Source: an uncultured Clostridia bacterium
GTDB lineage: Bacteria > Bacillota > Clostridia > Christensenellales > Aristaeellaceae
Assembly (NCBI GenBank): GCA_947565865.1
Contig: CANOHT010000002.1
Location: 62,001 to 126,000, forward strand
Direction: 5' to 3'
Length of the DNA stretch: 64,000 nucleotides
Under the pieces are notes generated by a model. The model searched no databases, was not told the origin of the DNA, and saw only the letters and a list, made by a program, of their open reading frames with translations. This document shows positions 34,484-43,672 of this stretch, one piece after another (the first letter of the stretch is position 1; each line of letters starts with the position of its first letter). The position numbers were made by a program, and so were the translations under genes.

Positions 34484-35185
34484 ATGAGCTACAAAATTGC
34501 GCTGCTGGACGACGAGCCTGTTCAGCTTAACGAGACCCAGGCGCAGGTGGAGCGCCTGCTGAAGGAAGAAGGACTGGACGCCGCTGTGATGGTTTATCAC
34601 AGCGCCTTCGCCATGCCCGCCCCCACCTTTGACGCCTATCTGCTGGACATTTCCATGCCCGGAGTGGACGGCCTGAGCCTGGCTGCTCGCATTCGCGCCG
34701 CCGGCAGCGTGGTGCCGATTGTGTTCATTACCGGCATAGAGGAGCGGGTGTTCGAGGCCCTGCGGGTGCAGCCGCTGCGCTTTGTGCGAAAATCCCGTCT
34801 GGCGGAGGAGCTGCCCGAGGCCGTTCACGCACTCTGCGCGCATCTGCGGGAGGACGCCCGAAGCACGCTGGCCTTTCAGAGTGAAGGCATGCTTTTGCGC
34901 GTACCGGTTTCAAGCATTCTTTATGTGGAAAGCAGCGACAAGGTTCAGCGGGTGGTGCTGGCCCAGCGGCAGTATCCGGTGCGCTCCACCATGGCCTATT
35001 TTGAGGAGCAGCTGCTGGGGCACGCATTTATGCGGGTGCACCGCTGCTACCTGGTTAACCTTCAGGCAATTTACAGCATTGACGGCGGGGATGTGGTGCT
35101 TGCGGATGGCAGCCGACTCCCGGTGAGCCGGTTCAGGCTGACAGAGGTCAAGGAGGCGTTTAAGAAGGTGATGTTTCATGTCTGA
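34484..35185 (+). CDS. LytTR-family response regulator
   Basis: A 233-residue paralogue of the regulator at 1105-1815. The receiver domain carries the DDEP acidic pair and Asp55 in LLDISMPGVDG; the C-terminal LytTR domain has ILYVESSDKVQRV and FMRVHRCYLVNLQ. The ATG at 34484 follows AAAGGCAGG; a TTG six bases earlier is less likely. It overlaps the kinase gene by 8 bases. Divergence from the secreted GH3 gene suggests that gene is the target, activated in response to the kinase's signal. Confidence 0.94.
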   Translation: MSYKIALLDDEPVQLNETQAQVERLLKEEGLDAAVMVYHSAFAMPAPTFDAYLLDISMPGVDGLSLAARIRAAGSVVPIVFITGIEERVFEALRVQPLRFVRKSRLAEELPEAVHALCAHLREDARSTLAFQSEGMLLRVPVSSILYVESSDKVQRVVLAQRQYPVRSTMAYFEEQLLGHAFMRVHRCYLVNLQAIYSIDGGDVVLADGSRLPVSRFRLTEVKEAFKKVMFHV

Positions 35186-36452
35186 GCATTTGAGCCTGTC
35201 CCATTTGAACGATCTGCTGCTTCTGGCCTGGATGTTCGCCGCCCTGACGGTGGCCTACAAGCCCCGCGTTCATCCGCTCTGGTGCGCGGGAGGCTTTGCC
35301 CTGTGCCTGCTGGCGGGGTTTGCCAGCATCCTGGCCCAGGAGGTCTGGTGTCCTAATTTCGGCGTTTACATGCTTCTGTTCGTCCTGTGGGGCTGTGCCT
35401 ATGGGGCGACTGTGCTGAAGGGCTCCTTCCTGTGGAAGACGGCCATGGCCGCCGTTTACGGCTGCACGACCTTCCACCTGGGCAAGGTAGCCGGGCTTGT
35501 GAACAGCTGGCTGCCGCTGACATGGCAGCGGCTGGACTGGGTGGGCTATGTGCTGTTTCAGGGCTTTGCCCTGCTGTCCGCGCTGTTTCTGGCCCGCCAC
35601 GCCGTCACCACCGAGCGCAAGGTGCCGGCGGTTTGCTGGGGCTCGCTGATGAGCGTGTCCCTGATCGGCGTCGGCTTTGCTTATTATCAGATGGTCAATG
35701 ACCGCGGCCTGAACAGGCTGGGCTCGGCGGCGCTACATTCCCTGGGGATGATCGCCATCGTGCTCATTGTGCAGCAGCTTTGCGCCAATGTCATCCATAG
35801 CCACGAGCGCCATATGGTGCGCCTGTCCATTGAACAGGGCAGCGAGGGAACCGCCGAGATGGCCAAGCAGGTCAGCCGCACGGAGGAGGTTCTGCGCCGC
35901 TACCGTCACGAGACCATCAACCATCTGTCCACCCTGGCCGCCTTGTTGGAGGACGGCGAGACCCAGAGCGCCCAGGCTCTGGTGGCCGATATGCTGGGCG
36001 CGCCCGGCGCCCCGGCCAGCGACACGAACAGCGGCAATCCGCTGGTGGACGCGATCTTCCGGCAGAAGGCGGAGGTCTGCCAGGAGAGGGGCGTTGCGCT
36101 GAGCAGCGACCTGGTGCTGACCGACCGCCTGCCCCTGAGCGACGCGGAGCTTTCCTCGCTGATGAGCAATCTGCTCAACAACGCCATCGAGGCGGCGGGA
36201 AAATGCCCGAAGCCCTGGATTCGCGTGCGCATCTATCCGGCGCGGGATTACCTGTGCATGGAGGTTTCCAACAGTGCCGATGACGCCAGCCTGCGCAGCA
36301 ATCCGGCGCTTCACACCACCAAGGAGCAGCCCGACCTCCACGGCATCGGCCTTCAGGTGGTTCGGGAGATTGCCCAGCGCCATCAGGGCATGGTCTTTTT
36401 CGATATAGATCAGCCGGGGCAGTTTACCGTGCGGGCACTGCTGCATTTGTAA
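35178..36452 (+). CDS. GHKL sensor histidine kinase
   Basis: A 424-residue AgrC-like kinase. About seven membrane helices fill residues 8-205, with no sizable external loop, so the ligand is probably sensed within the membrane (as for peptides). His244 lies in RYRHETINHL. The GHKL ATPase follows with N-box SNLLNNAIEAAG and G-box HGIGL. It is intact, unlike the paralogue at 1799-3061. No agrB/agrD-like peptide genes are seen beside it. Confidence 0.93.
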   Translation: MSEHLSLSHLNDLLLLAWMFAALTVAYKPRVHPLWCAGGFALCLLAGFASILAQEVWCPNFGVYMLLFVLWGCAYGATVLKGSFLWKTAMAAVYGCTTFHLGKVAGLVNSWLPLTWQRLDWVGYVLFQGFALLSALFLARHAVTTERKVPAVCWGSLMSVSLIGVGFAYYQMVNDRGLNRLGSAALHSLGMIAIVLIVQQLCANVIHSHERHMVRLSIEQGSEGTAEMAKQVSRTEEVLRRYRHETINHLSTLAALLEDGETQSAQALVADMLGAPGAPASDTNSGNPLVDAIFRQKAEVCQERGVALSSDLVLTDRLPLSDAELSSLMSNLLNNAIEAAGKCPKPWIRVRIYPARDYLCMEVSNSADDASLRSNPALHTTKEQPDLHGIGLQVVREIAQRHQGMVFFDIDQPGQFTVRALLHL

Positions 36453-36560
36453 GGGACGCCTGCCGCAGCAGCCGCGGGTTACGCTGGCGGCGTTCATGAT
36501 TGCAGGCATCTCCCTGCCCCCGGGCGCGATTCCATATGCGGCAGCCTCCGCGCATTTTCC

Positions 36561-36589
36561 TTGCAAATGCTGGCGTTGAATGCTATAAT
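36561..36589 (+). promoter_or_regulatory. Promoter of alaS
   Basis: TTGCAA (36561-36566), 17-base spacer, TATAAT (36584-36589) with TGC extended -10. The leader is only about 50 bases, so no T-box is present. Confidence 0.75.
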
Positions 36590-36647
36590 AAGCGTTGCAA
36601 AATCCATCTGAGGCAGCGCTTTTACATTACCGAAGGGAGTCACCGTC

Positions 36648-38612
36648 ATGAAGCAGATCACCTCCGCCCAGCTGCGGGAAATGTTCCAGAAATTCATGGA
36701 GTCCAAGGGGCACCATCGCATTCAGTCCGCCTCCGTGATTCCGGAAAACGATCCCACCGTGCTGTTTACCACCGCCGGTATGCACCCGCTGGTGCCTTAT
36801 CTCATGGGCACGCCCCATCCCGCCGGAACCCGCCTGACCGACGTGCAGAAGTGCATCCGCACCGGCGATATTGACGACGTGGGCGATCCCAGCCACCTGA
36901 CCTTCTTTGAGATGCTGGGCAACTGGAGCCTGGGCGATTATTTCAAGAAGGAGGCCATCTCCTGGTCCTGGGAGTTCCTGACCAGCACGGAATACCTGGG
37001 CCTGGACAAGGATCGCCTGGCCTTCTCCGTCTTTGAGGGCGACGAGGACTGCCCCAGGGACGAGGAATCCCATGACCTGTGGCGCTCCATGGGCGTGGCG
37101 GAGGATCATCTGTTCTATCTGCCCAAGGAGAACAACTGGTGGGGCCCCGCCGGCATCACCGGCCCCTGCGGTCCGGATACGGAGATGTTCATCATCACCG
37201 ACAAGGCGCCCTGCGGCCCGGAGTGCTCGCCCGCCTGCTCCTGCGGCCGTTATCTGGAAATCTGGAACGACGTGTTCATGCAGTACAGCAAGCAGCAGGA
37301 CGGCTCTTTCCAGCCCCTGGCCAAGAAGAACGTTGACACCGGCATGGGCCTGGAGCGCACCATCTGCGTGCTGACGGGCAAGAAGACGGTTTACGAGACC
37401 GACGCCTTCGTGGGCATCCTGGCCAAGATTGCCGATCTGTCCGGCAAGGTTTATGGCGAGAGCGAGGAGACCACCCGCGCTTTCCGCATCATTGCCGATC
37501 ATATGCGCACGTCCACCTTCATCCTGGGCGACGACCGGGGCGTGTCCCCCTCCAACACCGACCAGGGCTATATCCTGCGCCGCCTGATCCGCCGCGCCGT
37601 CCGCTACGGTATGCAGCTGGGCATGGCCGAGGGCTTCACCGCGCAGATTGCCCAGGTCATCATTGACCAATATGAGGCGGTTTACCCCGAGCTGCGGCGG
37701 AACAGCGCCTTCGTTCTGGAGCAGCTGAAGCTGGAGGAAGCCCGCTTTGCCCGCACCCTGCGCCAGGGCGAAAAGGAATTTGAGAAGGTGTACAGCAGCA
37801 CGGTGGCTACCAAGGCCCTGCTGGAGGGCATCCTGGCGGCGGAGGACAGCGTGGCCTGCGCCCAGGAGAACGCCAAGACCAAGAAGCTCCGGCCCTCCCC
37901 CGATATGCTGCCCATCATCGAGGCCGCGAACGCGGGCGACGGCGCGGCCCTGAAGGCAGCCCTTGAACATCGCCTGAGTACGCTGAACGTGCTGGATGGC
38001 CGCAGCGCCTTCAAGCTGTACGATACCTACGGCTTCCCCATTGAGATGACCATTGAGCTGGCGGCGGAGAAGGGCCTCACCGTGGATGAAGCCGACTTTG
38101 CCGAGCGGTTCAAGAAGCACCAGGAGCTGAGCCATCAGGGCGCGGATCAGAAGTTCAAGGGCGGCCTGGCGGATCACAGCGAGCAGACGGCCAAGCTGCA
38201 CACCGCCACCCATCTGCTCCATGCTGCCCTGCGCAAGGTGCTGGGCGACGAGGTGGCCCAGAAGGGCTCCAACATTACTGCCGAGCGACTGCGCTTCGAC
38301 TTCTCTTTTGGCCGTAAAGTGACCCCCGAGGAGCTGGCGGAGGTCGAAAAGCTGGTCAACGAGGCCATTCAGGCCAAGGCGCCGGTGGTGTGCGAGGAAA
38401 TGACCGTGCCCGAGGCCAAGGCCAAGGGCGCCATCGGCCTGTTTGAGAGCAAGTACGGCGAGAAGGTTCGTACCTACAAGATGGGCCAGTATTCCTTCGA
38501 GATCTGCGGCGGCCCCCATGCCGAGAACACCGGCGACCTGGGCTCCTTCAGGATTCAGAAGGAGGAAAGCTCCTCCGCTGGCGTGCGCCGCATCAAGGCC
38601 ACCATCGCCTGA
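36648..38612 (+). CDS. alaS: Alanyl-tRNA synthetase, short form without C-Ala domain
   Basis: A 654-residue enzyme that charges tRNA(Ala). The class II catalytic domain starts the protein (SASVIPENDPTVLFTTAGM, LTFFEMLGNWSLGDYFK, GMGLERT), followed by the tRNA-recognition part and the editing domain with HTATHLLHAAL (HxxxH) and CGGPHAENTG (CxxxH). It stops right after the editing domain; ordinary bacterial AlaS is about 870-880 residues and continues with DHHA1/C-Ala. A terminator lies 27 bases after the stop, so this is not a frameshift truncation. The catalytic sequence reminds me of the short AlaS of Patescibacteria (CPR); transfer or an ancient short lineage is possible. Confidence 0.93.
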   Translation: MKQITSAQLREMFQKFMESKGHHRIQSASVIPENDPTVLFTTAGMHPLVPYLMGTPHPAGTRLTDVQKCIRTGDIDDVGDPSHLTFFEMLGNWSLGDYFKKEAISWSWEFLTSTEYLGLDKDRLAFSVFEGDEDCPRDEESHDLWRSMGVAEDHLFYLPKENNWWGPAGITGPCGPDTEMFIITDKAPCGPECSPACSCGRYLEIWNDVFMQYSKQQDGSFQPLAKKNVDTGMGLERTICVLTGKKTVYETDAFVGILAKIADLSGKVYGESEETTRAFRIIADHMRTSTFILGDDRGVSPSNTDQGYILRRLIRRAVRYGMQLGMAEGFTAQIAQVIIDQYEAVYPELRRNSAFVLEQLKLEEARFARTLRQGEKEFEKVYSSTVATKALLEGILAAEDSVACAQENAKTKKLRPSPDMLPIIEAANAGDGAALKAALEHRLSTLNVLDGRSAFKLYDTYGFPIEMTIELAAEKGLTVDEADFAERFKKHQELSHQGADQKFKGGLADHSEQTAKLHTATHLLHAALRKVLGDEVAQKGSNITAERLRFDFSFGRKVTPEELAEVEKLVNEAIQAKAPVVCEEMTVPEAKAKGAIGLFESKYGEKVRTYKMGQYSFEICGGPHAENTGDLGSFRIQKEESSSAGVRRIKATIA

Positions 38613-38638
38613 AGGCGGGAAACAGAATAAATCAATTG

Positions 38639-38668
38639 ATCCCACTCGCTTCGGCGGGTGGGATTTTT
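38639..38668 (+). terminator. Intrinsic terminator of alaS
   Basis: An 11-bp stem (38639-38649 with 38654-38664, one T-G pair), a TTCG tetraloop and TTTTT. Confidence 0.93.
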
Positions 38669-39001
38669 CGTGCCTTTTGACAGCGGGGAGAGAGCCTGAT
38701 TGTGAAGGGAGTCACACTTTGTGGGGCTGCAAAACCTTAAGGCTGTACGATCTCCGAGGAGAAAGTACAGCCTTTATTGCCCGTAGTCTTGCAAGGACGC
38801 AAATACCTCCGTGGAGAAAATAGGGCCATGATACAGCAAAGTCTTAAAAGAAACGAATTTTATTGTAAAAGGGTAACCAAAGGTTTCACCCTGCGGGGCA
38901 GGCAAAGGGCTTTCCGATCGCCCTTTGGAAACCTTCGGTCTCCCCTGCAAGGGCGCGTCGCGCAGCCTCTGTCCGCGGCCTCTTCCAGAGGCCCTGTCCC
39001 T
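38669..39001. other. Non-coding stretch with stable folds, including a three-way junction
   Basis: No gene is supported here. A 10-bp hairpin lies at 38739-38748 with 38765-38774. A compact perfect three-way junction spans 38880-38935: closing helix 38880-38887 with 38928-38935, hairpin 38890-38894 with 38898-38902, and 8-bp hairpin 38903-38910 with 38920-38927 directly stacked on the closing helix. It could be a dispersed palindromic repeat, an RNA element or a 3'-end structure; no promoter is evident. Confidence 0.45.
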
Positions 39002-39604
39002 TCACGTTCCTTCAAACAACTGCAGCGACCGCGTCAGCGCCGCCAAATCCAACGATTCCATCATCGGCACGGTGAGGCTGTACAGGCCGGTCTCGCTCTG
39101 GGCGTGAAGGCGGATCGTTGACCCATCCTCCATGCGCACGGAGGACATGCCGGCCAGCGGTTGTCCGGCAATGGCCGCCAGGTGATACGCTCCCTTGGGC
39201 AATAGCGCCAGCGCCCGGGCGGGATAGATGCTTTCCACGGTCATGACCAGGCCCTCAGCTGTCTGATAGGTCAGCGCCACTCGCCGGGCGAAGCCGTTTT
39301 CGTAGGCAGTATCATAGCTGGCGCCGGATATGAAGTTCAGCCCGCTGCCGCTCATGGGGCGCAGCAGCGCCGCCGGAAAAGCCTCCGCCAGCAGATCGAG
39401 CTGGCCCTCATCCGTAATGCTGACGGCCGGAGAGGCGGCCAGCAGCGGCTGGTTGGGATCAGCGCGGGCAATGATGTCCTCGCTTTCCTGGGGCTGCCCC
39501 AGGATGACGGCCAGGTAGAACACCGCCAGCAGCAGCGCTGCCGCCAGGGTGCCCACAATGTAGCGTGTGATAGCGTGGAAAAGCACGTTCTTTTTCTTTG
39601 CCAT
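39002..39604 (-). CDS. Membrane-anchored protein of unknown function
   Basis: A 200-residue protein with one membrane helix (about residues 15-36) after a basic N-terminus (MAKKKN) and a soluble extracytoplasmic domain rich in beta strands. No recognised family and no Cys for lipidation. AAAGGAGAGG precedes the ATG. It follows asnS on the same strand, separated by a terminator. Confidence 0.7.
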   Translation of the reverse strand: MAKKKNVLFHAITRYIVGTLAAALLLAVFYLAVILGQPQESEDIIARADPNQPLLAASPAVSITDEGQLDLLAEAFPAALLRPMSGSGLNFISGASYDTAYENGFARRVALTYQTAEGLVMTVESIYPARALALLPKGAYHLAAIAGQPLAGMSSVRMEDGSTIRLHAQSETGLYSLTVPMMESLDLAALTRSLQLFEGT

Positions 39605-39644
39605 AGACGACCTCTCCTTTGCCGGGTGAAAGGCCCGTTGATGG

Positions 39645-39681
39645 AAAAACGCACGCAGAAAGGCTTTTCTTGCGTGCGTTT
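39645..39681 (-). terminator. Intrinsic terminator of asnS
   Basis: On the minus strand an 11-bp stem (39681-39671 with 39657-39647) ends in TTTTT (39649-39645). Confidence 0.9.
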
Positions 39682-39686
39682 GATTG

Positions 39687-41057
39687 TCAGAACTCGCAGT
39701 TCATGGGGGTTCGGCAGTAGGGGATGACATCGCGGATGTTCTCCACCCCCGTGAGGTACATCAGCAGCCGCTCGAAGCCCATGCCGAAGCCGGAGTGGGT
39801 GCATCCGCCGTAGCGGCGCAGGTTCAGGTACCAGTACATGGACTCCTTGGAGATATTCAGCTCGTCCATGCGGGCGGAAAGCAGATCCAGCCGAGTCTCG
39901 CGCTGGGAGCCGCCCATCAGCTCGCCGGAGCCGGGCACTAGAAGATCCACCGCGGCCACCGTTTTGCCATCATCGTTCTGGTACATGTAGAAGGCCTTGA
40001 TGTCCTTGGGCCAGTTATATACAAACACCGGCGAATGGAAGTATTCCTCGGTGAGGTACTTCTCATGCTCCTTGGCGGTGTCCTCGCCGTACTTGGGCTC
40101 GAACTGGAAGCGATCCTTCACCTTGCGCAGGATGGTGATGGCCTCCTCGTGGGTGATGCGGGCCGCGCCGGAGACCGCCAGGGTCCGCAGCTTTTCCAGA
40201 AGACCGCCGCCGTTGAACTTGTCCAGGAATTCCAGCTCGTCCGGGCACTTCTCCAGCACCGTCTGCACCAGATATTGAAGGAAGTCCTCTTCAATATCCA
40301 TCAGCTGATGGATGTCGCAGAAGGCGATTTCCGGCTCAATCATCCAGAATTCCGCGGCATGGGTTTTCGTGTTGCTGTTCTCGGCGCGGAAGGTGGGGCC
40401 GAAGGTGTAAATCTTCGAGAAGGCCATGGCGAAGGTCTCGCCTTCCAGCTGACCCGTTACGGCCAGAGAGGTGGCCTTGCCGAAGAAATCCTTGCTGGGA
40501 TCCTTCTGCTCCTCGGGGGGCAGGGTGGTGACGATAAAGGTGTTGCCCGCGCCCTCCGCGTCGTTGGAGGTAATCAGAGGTGTGTGGACATAGAGATAGC
40601 CCCGCTCCTGAAAGTAGGTGTGAATGGCCATGCTGGCCACGCTCCTTACCCGGAAGATCGCCTGGAAAAGGCGGGTGCGGGGACGAAGATACGCGATTTC
40701 CCGCAGGTATTCCAGGCTGTGGCGCTTGGGCTGGAGAGGATAATCCTCGGGGCAGTCGCCCTCCAGGATAATGCTTTCTGCCTGAATCTCAGGGGTGGAG
40801 GGATCCCGGTAGGAGGAGACCACCTTGCCCGTCACCGTGACGGCCGCGCCCACATGAAAGGTCTGCACAGTATCGAAATCGGCAATATTCTGGTCATACA
40901 CCACCTGGGGATTCTTGAAGCAGGCGCCGTCAAAAAAGTCAATGAAGCCCATATTCTTCTGCTTGCGGTGGTTGCGAATCCAGCCCCGCAGGGTGACGGT
41001 CTGTTCCAGAAGCTCACTCAAGCGATCCTTGAGCTCAAGGGTGGTAATGACATCCAT
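39687..41057 (-). CDS. asnS: Asparaginyl-tRNA synthetase
   Basis: A 456-residue class IIb synthetase. The N-terminal OB-fold anticodon-binding domain (TLRGWIRNHRKQKNMGFIDF) is followed by class II motif 2 (TFGPTFRAENSNTKTHAAEF) and motif 3 (GFGMGFERLLMYLTG). The HAAEFWM form and the C-terminal NIRDVIPYCRTP favour AsnRS over AspRS. The frame extends to 41087, but the ATG at 41057 with AAGGAG is the start. Close to the usual length. Confidence 0.95.
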   Translation of the reverse strand: MDVITTLELKDRLSELLEQTVTLRGWIRNHRKQKNMGFIDFFDGACFKNPQVVYDQNIADFDTVQTFHVGAAVTVTGKVVSSYRDPSTPEIQAESIILEGDCPEDYPLQPKRHSLEYLREIAYLRPRTRLFQAIFRVRSVASMAIHTYFQERGYLYVHTPLITSNDAEGAGNTFIVTTLPPEEQKDPSKDFFGKATSLAVTGQLEGETFAMAFSKIYTFGPTFRAENSNTKTHAAEFWMIEPEIAFCDIHQLMDIEEDFLQYLVQTVLEKCPDELEFLDKFNGGGLLEKLRTLAVSGAARITHEEAITILRKVKDRFQFEPKYGEDTAKEHEKYLTEEYFHSPVFVYNWPKDIKAFYMYQNDDGKTVAAVDLLVPGSGELMGGSQRETRLDLLSARMDELNISKESMYWYLNLRRYGGCTHSGFGMGFERLLMYLTGVENIRDVIPYCRTPMNCEF

Positions 41058-41272
41058 CTTCGTGCTCCTTCTGTCAGATCGGCGCATGGCCTGGCTGACG
41101 ATTGGTGATTACTCATTATCATAGCACAAATTGGCGCTGACCGCAACGGGGCGGCGGGAGTTTTTTGCGCAGGGCCGGGCAGAGATCCGCCCAAGCCCCG
41201 GGGGCATACGCCCGCTCCGCTAAACCCATGGCAGGGATCAGCGTCCCCGATGGAAGCGGGGGCGCCGGGGAC

Positions 41273-42019
41273 TTACAGGATTTTTTCCAGCGCATGGTCA
41301 GCGCCTTCAAAAAGCCTGTATTCGTGCGGAATTTGAAGCGCGTTCAGATGGAGATGCAGAATTTCGTTGTCGCAGTACAGCACGTCGCCGGTTCCCACAT
41401 GCAAGGAGATTTTCAGCTGCCCGCGGATGCTGTCCGCATAGCGTGACGCCTCGCAGAGGACGTTGCCGTCGAAGAATTTTTCCTCCCGCATCATGGTGCG
41501 ATAAATTTCCGCCGCCTGTTCAACCGGTGTGCCAACGGTGAGATAATCCTTATGAAAATAATGATGATAGGTGCCGGCGTATGCGACGAGCGCGGAAAAG
41601 AGATCGGGATACCGGAAAGCCAGGCGCGCCGCGATGCCGCCGCCCATCGAAAACCCGGATACGGTTCGTCCCTCGCGTGAGGATACGGTTTGGTACAGGC
41701 TGTCGATGTGCGGGAGCAACTCCTGAATGAACATGGGCGCGACGGGCAAGTCCTTGACATCGCCGTTGACATGGGCGTGATTGACAAAGACGGTGATCGC
41801 TTTCCTGCCGCGGCACACCTTTTCCATGGCCTGGATTTCAGACGACTCATTGCCCATCCAGCCATGAAAATGGTATGCCACGGGATACCGCCTGTCCCCG
41901 GACGCATCATCGTCCGGAAGGTAGATGCTGTATCCGATGTCGTGCTTGTATATCCGGCTGTAAAAGGTTCGATGGTGGACGCCTTGAACCTGAACCTTGG
42001 GCGGGTTGATATAATTCAT
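41273..42019 (-). CDS. Alpha/beta-hydrolase esterase (esterase D/tributyrin esterase-like)
   Basis: A 248-residue cytosolic hydrolase. The nucleophile elbow is SGFSMGGG (Ser about residue 124), preceded by the YHFHGWMG oxyanion-side motif; the catalytic His is in GADHAL at the C-terminus and the Asp is probably in VGTGDVLY. It likely cleaves short acyl esters, for example on sugars. AAGGAGG precedes the ATG. No operon partners. Confidence 0.85.
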   Translation of the reverse strand: MNYINPPKVQVQGVHHRTFYSRIYKHDIGYSIYLPDDDASGDRRYPVAYHFHGWMGNESSEIQAMEKVCRGRKAITVFVNHAHVNGDVKDLPVAPMFIQELLPHIDSLYQTVSSREGRTVSGFSMGGGIAARLAFRYPDLFSALVAYAGTYHHYFHKDYLTVGTPVEQAAEIYRTMMREEKFFDGNVLCEASRYADSIRGQLKISLHVGTGDVLYCDNEILHLHLNALQIPHEYRLFEGADHALEKIL

Positions 42020-42271
42020 CGCTTTTTTTCCTCCTTGGCGGCAGCGTCAATGGTTCGCGAATCAGGCGCATATCAGATCGTCAAGCAATGCGCAATGGTA
42101 GTATTGCATACTCATGATGGGAACGCAAGTAGCGAAAGCTATTTTTTGTCAGTTTCGGGACAGGCAGGTCATCCTCGCCATTGAATGCAAGACAACGGCC
42201 GGCGCATCATGATCTGCCGATGTTCCGAGGCGGAAGCGGAAAGCAGGCTGCGGGCAAAGAAGAGTAAGCCG

Positions 42272-43672
42272 TCACTTAGCCAGCCTGCGCAGCAGCTCCG
42301 CCATGGTCTCCCTCTCCGCCGCTCTCCACGGCAGATTCGGCCAATAGCGCGGCAGATAATACTCCCCATCGTAGGGCTGACGGTAGCTTGCCGTGTTGCG
42401 GATGAACAGCAGCGCCGTTTCCCGCCCCTTCAAGTCCCTTTCTATGCTGATCGTTTCCCCGAAGGCCACCGTGCCCGACGGCTTAACCAGAAACGCCGCC
42501 GTGATCTCCTCCAGCCCTGTGAACCACCGCAGGCACTCGTCCTTGATATACCCCTCGCCCTTTGCCAGCCCGTAGGTCACCGTTACCCTGTCCCCTTCAA
42601 TCGTCACCGCCGCCTTGCCTATGATGAACAGGTTGCCGGCCACCAGGTCGTAGGTCTGTACCCCCTGGCGCGTCAGATCAACGGGTACGACGGGATACCA
42701 CTTGTCCGTCCGCTCCGGACACAGCTCCCGCAGCGAAAGCCCCGCCAGGCATACGGTGTTGCGGTCATACCAGACCGCCCGCCGGGCTGGTTCCGGCGAG
42801 GGGCTCGGCGTCGGGGGCGGCGCGTCAGGCCCCCGCGTTGAAGGGGCTTCGGAGGATGCCGGCCCGTCAGAGGGCATGGGCCCCTCCCCGGGCGACGGTG
42901 ACGGCCTCGGCGTGGTCGCGGGCGCGGCCGTTATCGGCGGCGTCTGTAGCTCGAAGGCCGGGTAATGGGCCGCGTCCACCCCGGACGGCGCAGCGCAGGG
43001 AGTCAGCCTGCCCGTGAGAACGTCGTAGGTCTGCCAGCCATCCGCCGGATTGTAAAAGTAGGAGGATGCGCCCTGGGCATAGACAATGCTTTCCAGCGAG
43101 TTGTCGCCCTTGTAGCGAACCCGCGCGCCGTCATCGGCGGTGTAGCTGTACGCCGACAGCCTGCCCTGGCTGTCAAAGGCCAGCTCCACACCGCCGACGG
43201 CAAGGCCCGTTAACTCTCCCCGTCCATCATACCGGTAGGTCTTGTCCCGGCTGCCGTCGGGTTCGGGATCAGGGTAGGAAAGGCTGATCTTCGCAGACGC
43301 CCGCCCCGCCAGATCCAAAGCGGCGCTGGCGTATCCGCCCCGCTCCGACCATTGCAGCAGCAGGGTTCCCGTGTTGGGAACAGCGGCAAGCGCGTCGCAA
43401 GAGTAAACGGTTCCGTCGTCGCCGCGGGGCAAAAAGGTGTATTGGGCGGAGCCCGCGCTGCCGGTCAGGGTCAGACTGTCCAGGCGGCGGGGCTCCTCCA
43501 GGACAAGACAGGTACAGGATTCCGTGGCAAAAATGCTGTAACCGGGCGCAGCCGGGGCGTAGGGAACCGCGGTGAGCAGCGAGCGGTCGGCGGGAATACG
43601 AATGGCGGCGGCCGATGAAGCCGCCAGAACAAACACAAGGGTAAAGCAAACAAGCGCATATCTTTTCATCAT
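42272..43672 (-). CDS. Exported protein with Pro/Ser-rich linker, unknown function
   Basis: A 466-residue protein with a signal peptide (about residues 1-23). The first half (to about residue 235) includes YRYDGRGELTGL and DSQGRLSAYSYTADDG motifs like single RHS/YD-type beta repeats. A low-complexity linker rich in Pro, Ser and Thr follows (about 240-295), then a second folded domain of about 160 residues. Linkers of this type join domains in secreted proteins of gut Clostridia. No catalytic motif recognised. GAGGGAA precedes the start. Confidence 0.75.
   Translation of the reverse strand: MMKRYALVCFTLVFVLAASSAAAIRIPADRSLLTAVPYAPAAPGYSIFATESCTCLVLEEPRRLDSLTLTGSAGSAQYTFLPRGDDGTVYSCDALAAVPNTGTLLLQWSERGGYASAALDLAGRASAKISLSYPDPEPDGSRDKTYRYDGRGELTGLAVGGVELAFDSQGRLSAYSYTADDGARVRYKGDNSLESIVYAQGASSYFYNPADGWQTYDVLTGRLTPCAAPSGVDAAHYPAFELQTPPITAAPATTPRPSPSPGEGPMPSDGPASSEAPSTRGPDAPPPTPSPSPEPARRAVWYDRNTVCLAGLSLRELCPERTDKWYPVVPVDLTRQGVQTYDLVAGNLFIIGKAAVTIEGDRVTVTYGLAKGEGYIKDECLRWFTGLEEITAAFLVKPSGTVAFGETISIERDLKGRETALLFIRNTASYRQPYDGEYYLPRYWPNLPWRAAERETMAELLRRLAK

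Noticed and set aside
38777..39121. 114-codon + strand frame after alaS
   Set aside because: It runs through the three-way-junction region into the 3' end of a convergent gene and has no ribosome binding site.
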